Below are positions 49,870-59,973 of a DNA stretch of 64,000 nt, in pieces. The position numbers and the translations under genes are program-made. Each line of letters starts with the position of its first letter. Position 1 is the stretch's first letter. The DNA lies in NCBI RefSeq assembly GCF_003947415.1, contig NZ_QHKL01000002.1:806001-870000 (forward strand), in the 5' to 3' direction. Below the pieces are notes generated by a model. That model saw only the letters and a program-made list of their open reading frames with translations, did no database searches and had not been told where the DNA came from. Origin of the DNA: Amycolatopsis sp. WAC 01376 (GTDB lineage Bacteria > Actinomycetota > Actinomycetes > Mycobacteriales > Pseudonocardiaceae).

Positions 49870-49996
49870 ACCACCCAGCGGCCCCCGGTCCTTGGACACT
49901 CCGCCCGAAAAGACACGTTTGACTTACCCCGATAACCCGAATCGCGACTCACGTCACGCGTGATCCAGCGCCGCTTCTTGCGTGATGCCAGGTTGG

Positions 49997-50232
49997 AGTA
50001 CATGAAGGCCCCTTTCCTGTACCTAGGCGCAAGGATGGGGTCCTTCATGTACTGGGGAAGGGGTGAAGGTCGAGTTTCCTCGGCTGAGCCGAGGGAAGGG
50101 GGCCTTCACGCGCTGTCGCTGTAGTGCCGAGGCTCAAGGTGGCGTTCCTGCCCGCCCCCAGCCTCAGCTCGGGCCGGCATGCCGTGAGGGCCTCCTTCCC
50201 TACTCTCAGGGTAGGGAAGGAGGCCCTCACGG
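49997..50232. repeat. Composite triple-hairpin repeat A/B, copy B
   Basis: Three hairpins in the same order as in 41429-41642: 49997-50053, 50063-50109 and 50182-50232. The third is a perfect 22-bp stem with loop TCTCAGG. Copy B has a longer spacer before its third hairpin than copy A. No coding frame spans it. Confidence 0.85.
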
Positions 50233-50363
50233 ACCTGCGATCACGACCCACCGGACCGGCCGCCATCCCCCGCACGGGCCGGGTCCATCGGCCCTACCGG
50301 CGAGTCGGTAAGCCGGGGACCGTGGAACTCGACGTAGTACACGACGAGAACGCGGGGATGCCG

Positions 50364-50837
50364 ATGTCCGACTCCTTGGGTCTCGAAATGCTCGACCGCG
50401 AGCAGTGCCTGTCACTGCTCGCCGGCGTCGGGCTGGGCCGGGTGGTGTTCACCTCCCGCGCTCTGCCTGCGATCCAGCCCGCGCGGTTCGCGCTCCACCA
50501 CGGCGCGATCGTGGTCCGGACGCCGTCACAGAGCGCGTTGTTCGCCGGGATACTCGACAGTGTGGTGGCGTTCGCGGTCGACGAGTTCTCCGCGGATCTC
50601 GGGAAGGGCTGGTTCGTGACCGTCCTCGGCCGCGCCGCCGAGGTGCGTGATCCGATCGTGATCGCCGAGCTGGAGACCCTGCCGCTGTGCTGCTGGACTG
50701 GTCAGGCGGACGCGCGCTATCTCCGCATCCCGGTCGAGTCGGTCACCGGTCGGAGGATCCTCGGCGGTCGCGGTAACGAAGCACTGTCCGTGATCGACGC
50801 ACCAGATGAGCGATCCGGGCGAGTTTGTCATTCCTGA
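50364..50837 (+). CDS. Pyridoxamine 5'-phosphate oxidase-like (FMN-binding split barrel) protein
   Basis: The product of about 157 residues has the PNPOx-like split barrel: LGRVVFTSRALPAIQPARFA, AIVVRTPSQSALFAGILDSV, and GWFVTVLGRAAEV. The ATG at 50364 is used because GGGGA is 5 bases upstream; ATG 50358 or GTG 50322 are alternatives. Small proteins of this type are adjacent to DevR/DosR-like systems in several actinobacteria, which fits the kinase and regulator genes that follow. It may bind FMN, F420 or haem. Confidence 0.75.
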   Translation: MSDSLGLEMLDREQCLSLLAGVGLGRVVFTSRALPAIQPARFALHHGAIVVRTPSQSALFAGILDSVVAFAVDEFSADLGKGWFVTVLGRAAEVRDPIVIAELETLPLCCWTGQADARYLRIPVESVTGRRILGGRGNEALSVIDAPDERSGRVCHS

Positions 50838-50867
50838 CCCCACTGCCCGGGGAGTTACTCCGGGACG

Positions 50868-52415
50868 GTGACGCCAGTGCGGCGGGTGAGTGCGGCGAGT
50901 GACGCCAAGGCGCCCAGGATTCTGGACGCGGTGGCGGGGATCGCCCACGATCTCAGTCTCCCCGACGTCCTGCGGCGCCTGGTCGAATCGGCCTGCGACC
51001 TGACCGGCGCGCCGTTCGGCGCGCTGAGCGTGCTCGATTCCGACGAGTTCATCCGCTTCGGCGACGCTTGGGTGCGGCCGCCGTCCGAGGACGAGTCCCG
51101 GGTGGTGCCGATCCGCATGCGCGGCCGCATCTTCGGGATGCTGTACCTCGCCCGCAAACCGGACGGCGAGGAGTTCACCGAATCCGAAGAGGACCTTCTC
51201 GTCGCGCTCACCGCGGCGGCCGGTGTGGTGATCGAGAACGCCGCGCTGTTCGAGCAGGTGCAGCGGCGCGAACGCTGGCTCGAAGCCTCCTATCACGTCA
51301 CCGGCGCGCTCCTGACCGACCAGGATCTGACCGCGACCCTGCACCTGATCGCCGAACGCGCGCGTGTCGTCGCAGGTGGCACCGCGGGCGCGGTCGCCCG
51401 TCCGCGTGGCGACGGGATGCTGGTCTTCGAGATCGTCGAGCCGCCAGGGCCGGACGCCGATCGGATCGCCGGGGTCACCGTGCCGACCGAGGGCACCGCG
51501 ACCGGGCTGGCGTACACGAGCGGTAAACCCGTCGTGGTCCGGGAGTACGGCGACAAGGTGATCGAGCACCAGGGCGGCCGCGGCGTCACGATGCCCGCGA
51601 TGATCAAGGACCTGGATTCCACGGTCGCCGTCCCGCTGATCGTCGGGGAGGAGAAGCTCGGCGTCCTGCTGGTGGCGAAGTTCCGCGACAAGACCCCGTT
51701 CTCCGCATACGACGTGCAGCTCGCCGAGACCTTCGCCGCGCACGCCGCGCTCGCGGTCGAATTCGCCCGCGCGCAGCAGGACAGGCAGCGGCTCGCCGTC
51801 TTCGAGGATCGCGACCGGATCGCCCGCGACCTGCACGACCTGGTGATCCAGCGGCTGTTCGCGATCGGGCTCGGCCTGGAGGGGCTCAGCAAGTTGACGG
51901 GCGAGTCCGCGGTCTCCGACCGTGTGGCCGGCTTCGCGCACGAGATCGACCGCACGATCCGCGAGATCCGCAACAGCATCTTTTCGCTGCAGGAACCGGC
52001 CGAGGCGCAGGGCAGCCTCCGGTCGGAGTTGCTGCGCGTCGCGCTCGACGCGGGCTGCATGTCGGAGCCAAGGGTCGGCTTCGACGGGCCGCTCGACTCG
52101 GCCGTGCCGGACACGGTCCGCTCGGACCTCATCGCGACCCTGCGCGAAGCGCTGTCCAATGTGGTCAGACACGCGGCGGCGACGGCGGTGTCGGTCGACG
52201 TCTCTGTCGATCGCGACGGGCGGCGGCTGGAGCTTTCGGTGGTGGACGACGGCGTCGGCATGCCCGCCGAACCCGGCCATCGCAGCGGCGTGGCGAACCT
52301 CGCCGAACGCGCGGCCCGCTGGAACGGCGCCTTCGCCGTCGAAGCGCGGCCGGAAGGCGGGACGAGGCTCGACTGGTCGGTGGAGCTGCCGGCCCGACAG
52401 GGGAGTGTGGGATGA
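50868..52415 (+). CDS. DevS/DosT-like GAF-domain histidine kinase lacking the haem-ligand loop
   Basis: The 515-residue kinase has a short first GAF domain (about 20-120), a full second GAF (about 145-285), a HisKA_3 domain with phosphoacceptor His in DRIARDLHDLVIQRLF and a HATPase_c domain (REALSNVVRHA, DDGVGM, RSGVANLAERA). The first GAF jumps from the strand FIRFGDAW to VVPIRMRGRIFGMLYLA, so the stretch that carries the haem-binding His and its GFPPYHPPM-like surroundings in mycobacterial DevS is absent. It therefore probably does not bind haem in that mode. It overlaps the response regulator by four bases. Confidence 0.88.
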   Translation: MTPVRRVSAASDAKAPRILDAVAGIAHDLSLPDVLRRLVESACDLTGAPFGALSVLDSDEFIRFGDAWVRPPSEDESRVVPIRMRGRIFGMLYLARKPDGEEFTESEEDLLVALTAAAGVVIENAALFEQVQRRERWLEASYHVTGALLTDQDLTATLHLIAERARVVAGGTAGAVARPRGDGMLVFEIVEPPGPDADRIAGVTVPTEGTATGLAYTSGKPVVVREYGDKVIEHQGGRGVTMPAMIKDLDSTVAVPLIVGEEKLGVLLVAKFRDKTPFSAYDVQLAETFAAHAALAVEFARAQQDRQRLAVFEDRDRIARDLHDLVIQRLFAIGLGLEGLSKLTGESAVSDRVAGFAHEIDRTIREIRNSIFSLQEPAEAQGSLRSELLRVALDAGCMSEPRVGFDGPLDSAVPDTVRSDLIATLREALSNVVRHAAATAVSVDVSVDRDGRRLELSVVDDGVGMPAEPGHRSGVANLAERAARWNGAFAVEARPEGGTRLDWSVELPARQGSVG

Positions 52416-53059
52416 CGATTTCGGTGTTCCTGCTGGACGATCACGAACTCGTCCGCACCGGGCTGAAGACCGTCTTCGAGGCGGAAGACGACCTCACGGT
52501 GGTCGGCGAGGCGTCCACGGCCGCCGAGGCGTTCGTGCGGATCGCCGCGGTCAAACCGCAGGTCGCGGTGCTCGACGTCCGCCTGCCGGACGGTGACGGG
52601 GTCAGCGTCTGCCGCGAGATCCGGTCGTCCGTCGACCCGCCGCCCGCGTGCCTGATGCTGACGTCCTATTCGGACGACGACGCGTTGTTCGGCGCGATCA
52701 TGGCGGGCGCGGGCGGGTACATGCTCAAGCAGGTCTCCGGCAGTGCGCTCGTCAAGGCCGTCCGCACCGTCGCCGCGGGAGGATCGCTCCTGGACAGCAC
52801 GCTGACGGCGTCGGTGATGAACCGGCTGCGCGGCGAGAGCGATGCCCCGGATCCGCGTTACGAACAGCTGAGCCCGCAGGAGCGGCGGGTGCTCGACCAC
52901 ATCGCCGACGGGCTGACCAACCGCCAGATCGCGGAAAAGCTGTACCTGGCGGAGAAGACGGTCAAGAACTACGTGTCTTCCCTGCTGCACAAGCTCGGTT
53001 TCGAACGCCGCACCGCTGCCGCCGTCTACGCCTCTCAGCGTCGCAAGCCCATCGTCTAG
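52412..53059 (+). CDS. NarL/DevR-like response regulator
   Basis: The 215-residue protein has a receiver domain with DD (residues 9-10), phosphoacceptor Asp in VLDVRLPDG (about 54), Thr and Lys (MLTSYSD, MLKQVSG), and a LuxR-type HTH (QERRVLDHIADGLTNRQIAE, KLYLAEKTVKNYVSSLLHKL). It is very like mycobacterial DevR/DosR in the C-terminal part. It overlaps the kinase gene (ATGA) and is the likely output of that kinase. The stop converges, with a 4-base overlap, on the sigma factor gene. Confidence 0.92.
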   Translation: MTISVFLLDDHELVRTGLKTVFEAEDDLTVVGEASTAAEAFVRIAAVKPQVAVLDVRLPDGDGVSVCREIRSSVDPPPACLMLTSYSDDDALFGAIMAGAGGYMLKQVSGSALVKAVRTVAAGGSLLDSTLTASVMNRLRGESDAPDPRYEQLSPQERRVLDHIADGLTNRQIAEKLYLAEKTVKNYVSSLLHKLGFERRTAAAVYASQRRKPIV

Positions 53060-53685
53060 AAGATCGTGAACTCGCCGGCGAAATCGGGATCGTCGCGCAG
53101 CACCCGGCGAAGTTCGTTGAGCGCCCTGTGCTGGGTGACGCGGACGGCGCCCGCGCTCGCCATGCCCAGCGCGACGGCGGTCTCCTCGGCGCTGAACCCG
53201 TGGATCACGCGCAGCACCAGCACGTCGCGCTGCCTCGCCGAAAGGAACTTGAACAGCCGCGACATCCGGCGGCCGCGATCCGCCTTCTCGACTTCTTCGA
53301 ACGTCGGGTTCCAGGGACCGTCCTGTTCGGGCTCCGGATCGGGCACCGGCGCGGACGGGTCGCGGGCGAGGTTCCGGCGGACGTCGGTGACCTTGTGCGA
53401 GGCGATCCCGAAGACGTACGGCAGGAAGCTGGTGTCCTGGTAGTTGTAGCGCGGCAAGGCGACGAGGACGGCCATGAGGACCTCCTGGGCGCAGTCTTCG
53501 GCGTTGGCGATGCCGCGCGTCGCCCCGCCGAGCCTGCCCGCGCAGTAGCGGAACACGATCGGCCGGAGGAGCGTCAGCAGGCTTCCCACGGCCCGCCGGT
53601 CACCACTGATCGCCGCGCGGATCATTTCGCCGTCCGGCTCTCCCGGCCGGGGCTGATATGCCGGGCGCACGGCTGTCACGGTCAT
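53056..53685 (-). CDS. ECF sigma factor (SigD/ShbA-like)
   Basis: The 209-residue protein has sigma-70 region 2 (NAEDCAQEVLMAVLVALPRY, then FLPYVFGIASHKVTDVRRNLA) and region 4 (LSARQRDVLVLRVIHGFSAE, ETAVALGMASAGAVRVTQHR). The motif set fits the SigD/ShbA group that drives the major vegetative sigma gene in Streptomyces. No anti-sigma gene is adjacent in this direction. Its 3' end overlaps the response-regulator gene by 4 bases. ATG 53685 is used over a GTG just upstream. Confidence 0.87.
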   Translation of the reverse strand: MTVTAVRPAYQPRPGEPDGEMIRAAISGDRRAVGSLLTLLRPIVFRYCAGRLGGATRGIANAEDCAQEVLMAVLVALPRYNYQDTSFLPYVFGIASHKVTDVRRNLARDPSAPVPDPEPEQDGPWNPTFEEVEKADRGRRMSRLFKFLSARQRDVLVLRVIHGFSAEETAVALGMASAGAVRVTQHRALNELRRVLRDDPDFAGEFTIF

Positions 53686-53869
53686 CACGCCGGATGGGCC
53701 GTTCTCGGCATGTGCCTGTGCGTTCCCATCGTCCCCACCTCCCGAAAGCCCCCAGCCCTCTTTGGCCCTTCCGACGTTACGGAGCGCGCTCGCGCGTCAC
53801 ACCGGTACAGCAGCCCGGAGTAGTCGGGTCTTTAGGCCCTGGTGTCCGCGGGGTATGGACTTTCGCCAG

Positions 53870-53885
53870 ATTGGTCTAGACAATT
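53870..53885. promoter_or_regulatory. DasR-like operator upstream of a GH18 chitinase gene
   Basis: ATTGGTCTAGACAATT contains TGGTCTAGAC, close to the DasR consensus core TGGTCTAGACCA. It lies 44-59 bases before the start codon of the chitinase gene, where DasR operators occur in Streptomyces. Confidence 0.6.
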
Positions 53886-53928
53886 GGCCCAGCGCGGCGG
53901 CAGGCCGCCCTTTCACGGAGGAATCGCG

Positions 53929-55698
53929 ATGAGGCGTTCCAGATCCTTGGCCTTTCTGGCCGTATTGGTGCTCACCTTCACCGGCCTGATCACGGGCGGC
54001 GGCACCGCGAACGCGGCCAACCTGCTCCTCAACCCCGGCTTCGAGGCGGGCTCGACGTCCGGCTGGTCCTGCGCGGCGGGCGCGGCCGTGAGCACCCCGG
54101 TGCGGTCGGGCGGTTACGCCGTTTCGGTCACGCCCGGCTCGACGACCGGGAAATGCGCACAGACGGTGTCCGTCCGGCCCAACACGACCTACGCGGTTTC
54201 CGCATGGGTGAACGGGAACCCGGTGTACCTCGGGGTCACGGGCGGGCCGTCGACCTGGACGGCGGCGACCTCGTACACGCAGCTGTCGCTCTCGTTCACG
54301 ACGTCGGCCACGCAGACGACGGCGGAGGTGTACGTCCACGGCTGGTACGGGTCGGGCACCTTCTACGCGGACGACATCAGCCTCGACGGGCCCGGCGGTG
54401 GCACCCCCGGCGCGCCACCGACGCCGGGAAATCCGGCCGTTGGCGCGGTGACGAACTCGTCGATCGCGCTGTCGTGGGGTGCCTCGGCGGGCACGGTGAC
54501 CGGCTACCGCGTGTACGAGGGCGGGACCGTGGTCGCGACGGTGACCGGGACTTCGGCGACGATCTCGGGGCTGACAGCCTGTTCCTCGCACAACTATTCG
54601 GTGGCCGCGTACAACAGCACGGGCGAATCGCCGAAGACGACGGAGGCGAGCGCCACGACTTCCGGCTGCGTCGACACCGGCCTGCCGAAACACGCGCTGA
54701 TCGGCTATCTGCACGCGAGCTTCGCCAACGGCTCCGGCTACACGCGGATGGCCGACGTCCCGGCGGCGTGGGACATCATCAACCTGGCCTTCGGCGAGCC
54801 GACTTCGGTGACCTCCGGCGACATCCGCTTCACCCGGTGCCCGGTGGCGGAATGCCCGGCCGTGGAAAGCGACGCGGACTTCATCGCCGCGATCCGCGCG
54901 AAGCAGGCGCAGGGCAAGAAGGTGCTGATCTCCATCGGTGGCCAGAACGGCCAGGTCCAGCTGACCACGACCGCGGCGCGTGACGCTTTCGTCAGTTCGG
55001 TCTCCGCGATCATCGACCGGTACGGGTTGAACGGACTCGACATCGACTTCGAGGGCCACTCGCTGTACCTCAACTCCGGCGACAACGACTTCCGCAACCC
55101 GACCACGCCGGTGATCGTCAACCTCATTTCGGCACTTAAGACGCTGAAAGCCAAGTATGGAGCGGGATTCGTCCTGACAATGGCGCCGGAGACGTTCTTC
55201 GTGCAGACCGGCTACCAGTACTACGGCGGCCTCGGCGGCGCCGACAACCGGACCGGTTCGTACCTGCCGGTGATCCACGCGATGCGGGACGCGCTGACCG
55301 TCTTGCACGTCCAGGACTACAACTCCGGACCGGTGATGGGCCTGGACAACCAGTACCACTTCATGGGCGGCGCGGACTTCCACATCGCGATGACCGACAT
55401 GATCAAGGCCGGCTTCACCGTGTCCTCGACCGGTTTCCGGTTTCCGGGGCTGCGTGAGGACCAGATCGCGTTCGGTCTGCCGGCCGCGGTGAGCGCGGGC
55501 AACGGGCACACCGCGCCCGCCGCGGTGCATTCGGCGCTGAACTGCCTGGTGAAGAACTCCGGCTGCGGGTCGTATTCCTTGCGCGGCGGCGCCTCGCCGG
55601 CGTTGCGCGGGCTGATGACGTGGTCGATCAACTGGGACCGGTACTACGGCTGGGAGTTCCAGAACGCCCACGAACCGTTCCTGAACGCCTTGCCCTGA
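53929..55698 (+). CDS. Secreted GH18 chitinase with carbohydrate-binding and FN3 domains
   Basis: The 589-residue protein has a signal peptide (about 1-29, cleavage near GTANA). A CBM4/9-like jelly-roll module (NLLLNPGFEAGSTSGW onward, about 31-165), a fibronectin type III domain (about 178-258) and a GH18 catalytic domain (about 268-585) follow. The catalytic motif is GLDIDFE, with Asn in place of the first Asp of DxxDxDxE but the proton-donor Glu kept. It should hydrolyse chitin to chito-oligosaccharides. GGAGG precedes the ATG. A DasR-like site is in its promoter. Confidence 0.9.
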   Translation: MRRSRSLAFLAVLVLTFTGLITGGGTANAANLLLNPGFEAGSTSGWSCAAGAAVSTPVRSGGYAVSVTPGSTTGKCAQTVSVRPNTTYAVSAWVNGNPVYLGVTGGPSTWTAATSYTQLSLSFTTSATQTTAEVYVHGWYGSGTFYADDISLDGPGGGTPGAPPTPGNPAVGAVTNSSIALSWGASAGTVTGYRVYEGGTVVATVTGTSATISGLTACSSHNYSVAAYNSTGESPKTTEASATTSGCVDTGLPKHALIGYLHASFANGSGYTRMADVPAAWDIINLAFGEPTSVTSGDIRFTRCPVAECPAVESDADFIAAIRAKQAQGKKVLISIGGQNGQVQLTTTAARDAFVSSVSAIIDRYGLNGLDIDFEGHSLYLNSGDNDFRNPTTPVIVNLISALKTLKAKYGAGFVLTMAPETFFVQTGYQYYGGLGGADNRTGSYLPVIHAMRDALTVLHVQDYNSGPVMGLDNQYHFMGGADFHIAMTDMIKAGFTVSSTGFRFPGLREDQIAFGLPAAVSAGNGHTAPAAVHSALNCLVKNSGCGSYSLRGGASPALRGLMTWSINWDRYYGWEFQNAHEPFLNALP

Positions 55699-55747
55699 CG
55701 GCTTCACGGAAAGTGCGGCCCGGCTCGCGACCGCCCACCGTGCACTT

Positions 55748-55798
55748 AGTCCTCTGGATGCGGTCCTTGCGCAACGCAAGGATCGCATCCAGAGGACT
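55748..55798. terminator. Long hairpin after the chitinase gene
   Basis: 15-base arms AGTCCTCTGGATGCG (55748-55762) and complement (55784-55798), a G-T wobble, then TCCTTGCG / CGCAAGGA and a 3-base loop. It lies 50 bases after the stop codon. Confidence 0.7.
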
Positions 55799-55805
55799 AT
55801 TGAGG

Positions 55806-55928
55806 GGTGTCGTGGCGCGGGGCAGTGTCGCCCCTGCGTGGGCGTTCTGGGTAGTGAGGGCCTCCTTGCCTACTCTGAAGGTAGTGAAAGAGGCTTTCGC
55901 TACCGTCAGATGTGGTCCCTGGTGACAG
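55806..55928. repeat. Intergenic mosaic repeat C, copy 2 (inverted)
   Basis: Read on the other strand this block matches 20791-20925 closely: CTGTCACCAGGGA, GGTAGCGAAAGCCTC, TCACTACCTTCAG, GTAGGCAAGGAGGCCCTC, AGAACGCC and CCGCGCCACGACAC all follow in the same order. No gene. Confidence 0.7.
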
Positions 55929-55949
55929 TGGGGCGGCCGGTCGGTAAGG

Positions 55950-56070
55950 CGTGATTCGCGTGCTTGGGGACGTGACTCGCGTGTCTGGATGCCGCACTCG
56001 CGAGTTACGTCTCTGAACACGCGAGTTACGTCTGTAAACACGCGAGATCCGGGTCTGCGCACGCGAGTGC
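55950..56070. repeat. 21-bp phased repeat array 3
   Basis: Cores start at 55955 (TTCGCGTG), 55976 (CTCGCGTG), 55997 (CTCGCGAG), 56018, 56039 and 56060 (CACGCGAG): six units at exactly 21-base spacing. The central unit is a palindrome, where the orientation changes. It lies between convergent chitinase genes. Confidence 0.87.
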
Positions 56071-56202
56071 GGTGTCGCGTCACCCAGCCCGCCGTCTCGC
56101 CCCGAACACGACACGTTTGCCTTACCCCTCAATAATTGCGTGGACGCAAGGAGCGGGCCCGCACCGTGCAGCATCGGTGCGGGCCCGCAGTTCAAGGGGA
56201 CG

Positions 56203-57570
56203 TCAGAAGGCCGCGGTGATCCGCGTGAAGTCCCAGTCGTTCTGGGCGATGCCACTGCAGTTCTCGGCGACTCCGCCGTTGGGGCAACCTCGGTCGCGGT
56301 TGGTCGACCAGAACGCGAGCCTGGCGATCTTGTTGGTCTTGGACCAGTCGGTGATCCGGGTCCAGGTGTCGAGACTCGTCAGTTCCCGCTGGTCCGAAAG
56401 ACCGTTCATCCCGCTGATGCCGAGGTGGCTGTACGCCGTGGCGTCGTTCCACCCGAAGGTCGACTTCAGCTTGTCACGCAGGCCGTTCGCCGCCTTGATG
56501 GTGTTCCCGTACATGTCCGCGCCACCACCGAAGTCGAACGGCATGATCGTGTAGACGTCGATCCCGGCGTTCAGCGCCTTCGACTGGTCGATGAGCCGGT
56601 TGCCCCAGGAGTTCGGGCCGCTGGTCGTCGTGCCGAAGGTGAGGATGGTCTGGATACCGGGGTTGTTCGCCTTCACGATCTTCAGCGCGTTCAGGACGCG
56701 GTCCTGCACCACCGCGTTCTCGAACTCGTCGGTGTTCTCGATGTCGATGTCGATCGCCTTGAGCGCGTAGGCGTCGATCACCTTCTGGTAGGCCCCGGCG
56801 AGCGCTTCCGGCGTCGAGCAGTTCGGGCCGAGCTTGTTGCCGCTCCACCCGCCGAAGGACGGCACGATCTGCCCGCCCGCGGCCTTGATCTGCGCGATCG
56901 CGTTCGCGTCGACGCCGCCCTGCAGCGGACGGCTGCCGTCCCAAGCGGGATTGCACCCACCGGACGACAGGATGAACGCCATCGTGAACCATTTGATCCC
57001 GGTCGCGTTCATGACCGTCTGCGGGTTCGGCGGGCTGCCCCAGCCCATGTACAGATACGGCGCGCCACGGCCGCCGGGCGGCGGCGGGGTGCTCGTGGTC
57101 GTCGTCGGAGAGGTCGTGGTCGTGGTGGTCGGCGTGGTCGGCGTCGTGGTCCGGCCACCGCCGCCCGGATCGCAGGAACCACCGTTGATCTTGCAGTTCG
57201 CCGGGGCGACGTAGCCCCCGGAGTACTTGACGTTGAAGCCGAAGCTGGTGGAACCGCCGTTGGAAAGGTTGCCGTTCCAGGTGTTCTTCACCGTCACGTG
57301 CTGCCCGGAGACCGAGTAGCTGCCGTCCCACAGCGAAGCGATCGAGTGCCCCGCGGGGAGGTCGAATTCGACCGTCCAGGTGGGAAGGCCCGATCCGGAG
57401 TTGTTGCTGATCGTGTACTTGCCCTCCCAGCCGGAGCCCCAATCGGAGCCCTTGCTGAAGGCGGCGCCGACGCCGCCGGCCGCGGAGGCCGGCGCGATCA
57501 CGAGGACCGCGCCGGCCGTTGCGGCAGCGGCGGCCAGGCCGACGGCCTGGATCCAAATCCGCTTGCCCAC
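56203..57570 (-). CDS. Secreted chitinase: CBM2 plus GH18 (second operon member)
   Basis: The 455-residue protein has a signal peptide (about 1-30), a CBM2 module (about 31-133), a Thr/Pro-rich linker and a GH18 domain (about 165-455) with AIDIDIENTDEFE as the catalytic motif (the first Asp of DxxDxDxE is Lys, the Asp-x-Asp-x-Glu core is intact). This form resembles the chitinase/lysozyme-like GH18 subgroup. It begins 11 bases after the stop of the other CBM2 chitinase, so both are probably in one transcript. Its CBM2 DNA is almost the same as that of its neighbour. Confidence 0.88.
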   Translation of the reverse strand: MGKRIWIQAVGLAAAAATAGAVLVIAPASAAGGVGAAFSKGSDWGSGWEGKYTISNNSGSGLPTWTVEFDLPAGHSIASLWDGSYSVSGQHVTVKNTWNGNLSNGGSTSFGFNVKYSGGYVAPANCKINGGSCDPGGGGRTTTPTTPTTTTTTSPTTTTSTPPPPGGRGAPYLYMGWGSPPNPQTVMNATGIKWFTMAFILSSGGCNPAWDGSRPLQGGVDANAIAQIKAAGGQIVPSFGGWSGNKLGPNCSTPEALAGAYQKVIDAYALKAIDIDIENTDEFENAVVQDRVLNALKIVKANNPGIQTILTFGTTTSGPNSWGNRLIDQSKALNAGIDVYTIMPFDFGGGADMYGNTIKAANGLRDKLKSTFGWNDATAYSHLGISGMNGLSDQRELTSLDTWTRITDWSKTNKIARLAFWSTNRDRGCPNGGVAENCSGIAQNDWDFTRITAAF

Positions 57571-57581
57571 TGTCAGACTCC

Positions 57582-59219
<1,638 letters not shown>

Positions 59220-59376
59220 TTCACTCCTTACAACCCGGTGCAGGGAAATGATCTTGGAGATGATTTCGCTAAAGGGAAATCGGCGACATCGCGTTGCCGC
59301 GGCCGGAGCCGGGCAGGCGGGGATGCGTCTTCATCGACCACCTCCATGCGGAAACGCTTTGTTGCCGGAGACGGTA

Positions 59377-59392
59377 CGTGGTCTGGACCAAT
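59377..59392. promoter_or_regulatory. DasR-like operator upstream of the chitinase operon
   Basis: TGGTCTGGACCA (59379-59390) is within the 12-bp repeat type known from Streptomyces chitinase promoters and close to the DasR core. It lies in the 262-base gap before the chitinase start on the minus strand. Confidence 0.55.
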
Positions 59393-59481
59393 ATGGGAAG
59401 CGTCACTACGTAGAGTGGTGATTTTCCTGCGAACGGCCTAATACGTTCGACAGCGTTAATCGTTCACTGGTTCACTGCCGT

Positions 59482-59913
59482 TCAGCGGCGGAATTCGTCC
59501 ATTTCGCCGAGCCTGGCGATATTCGCGGATTCGTCGGGGTCGGGCAGCACGCCGGAAAGGAAGACCTCGGTGATTTCGACGGCCACGTCGGGGGCCAGCC
59601 GCTTGAGGCTCAGCGCCAGCACATTGGCGTCGTTCCACTTGCGCGCGCCGGCGGCGATCCAGGTGTCCCAGGCCAGTGCCGCGCGGACCCCGGGGACCTT
59701 GTTGGCCGCGATGGCCGTACCCGTCCCGGTCCAGCACATCACCACGCCGAAATCGGCCTCGCCCGCCACGACCGCCCTGCCGACCGCCGCGCCGAGTTCC
59801 GGCCAGACGTCCGACGTCGCCGGGCGGAACACCTCGTGGCCCGCCTCGGCGAGATACGCCTGGACGGCGTCGGTGGTGGCGTTGCGGTCGTCGGCGGCGA
59901 AGGCGATCCTCAT
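59482..59913 (-). CDS. RpiB/LacAB family sugar-phosphate isomerase
   Basis: The 143-residue protein has the RpiB pattern: AADDRNATTDAVQAYL, the Cys-containing loop VVMCWTGTGTAIAANK (active Cys), and AALAWDTWIAAGARKWNDAN. It interconverts ribose-5-phosphate and ribulose-5-phosphate or an analogous allose or galactose phosphate. The loop has CWTGTG instead of the usual CGTGIG, so substrate may differ. It is divergent from a TetR gene, 60 bases away. Confidence 0.82.
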   Translation of the reverse strand: MRIAFAADDRNATTDAVQAYLAEAGHEVFRPATSDVWPELGAAVGRAVVAGEADFGVVMCWTGTGTAIAANKVPGVRAALAWDTWIAAGARKWNDANVLALSLKRLAPDVAVEITEVFLSGVLPDPDESANIARLGEMDEFRR

Positions 59914-59973
59914 GTCCGGATCGTAACGCCGCGTCGACGGGTGACGAACCGGAAGTCATGGGAGGATCGCGGC

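Larger units (their letters stand above)
49552..50363. other. About 800-base gap packed with repeat elements, no gene
   Basis: I see no supported gene here. In order it holds: a GGGAC-loop hairpin (49657-49697); a GTGAGTGGCGATTCGG-type element repeated near 49573 and 49709; TTATTGAGGGGTAAGGCAACGT (about 49807-49825, the complement of the ACGTTTGCCTTACCCCTCAAT element at 56118); a GTGTCGCG hairpin (49841-49869); an ACACGTTTGACTTACCCC element (about 49914); and the composite triple hairpin (49997-50232). Similar pieces are found in other gaps of the window. Confidence 0.65.
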
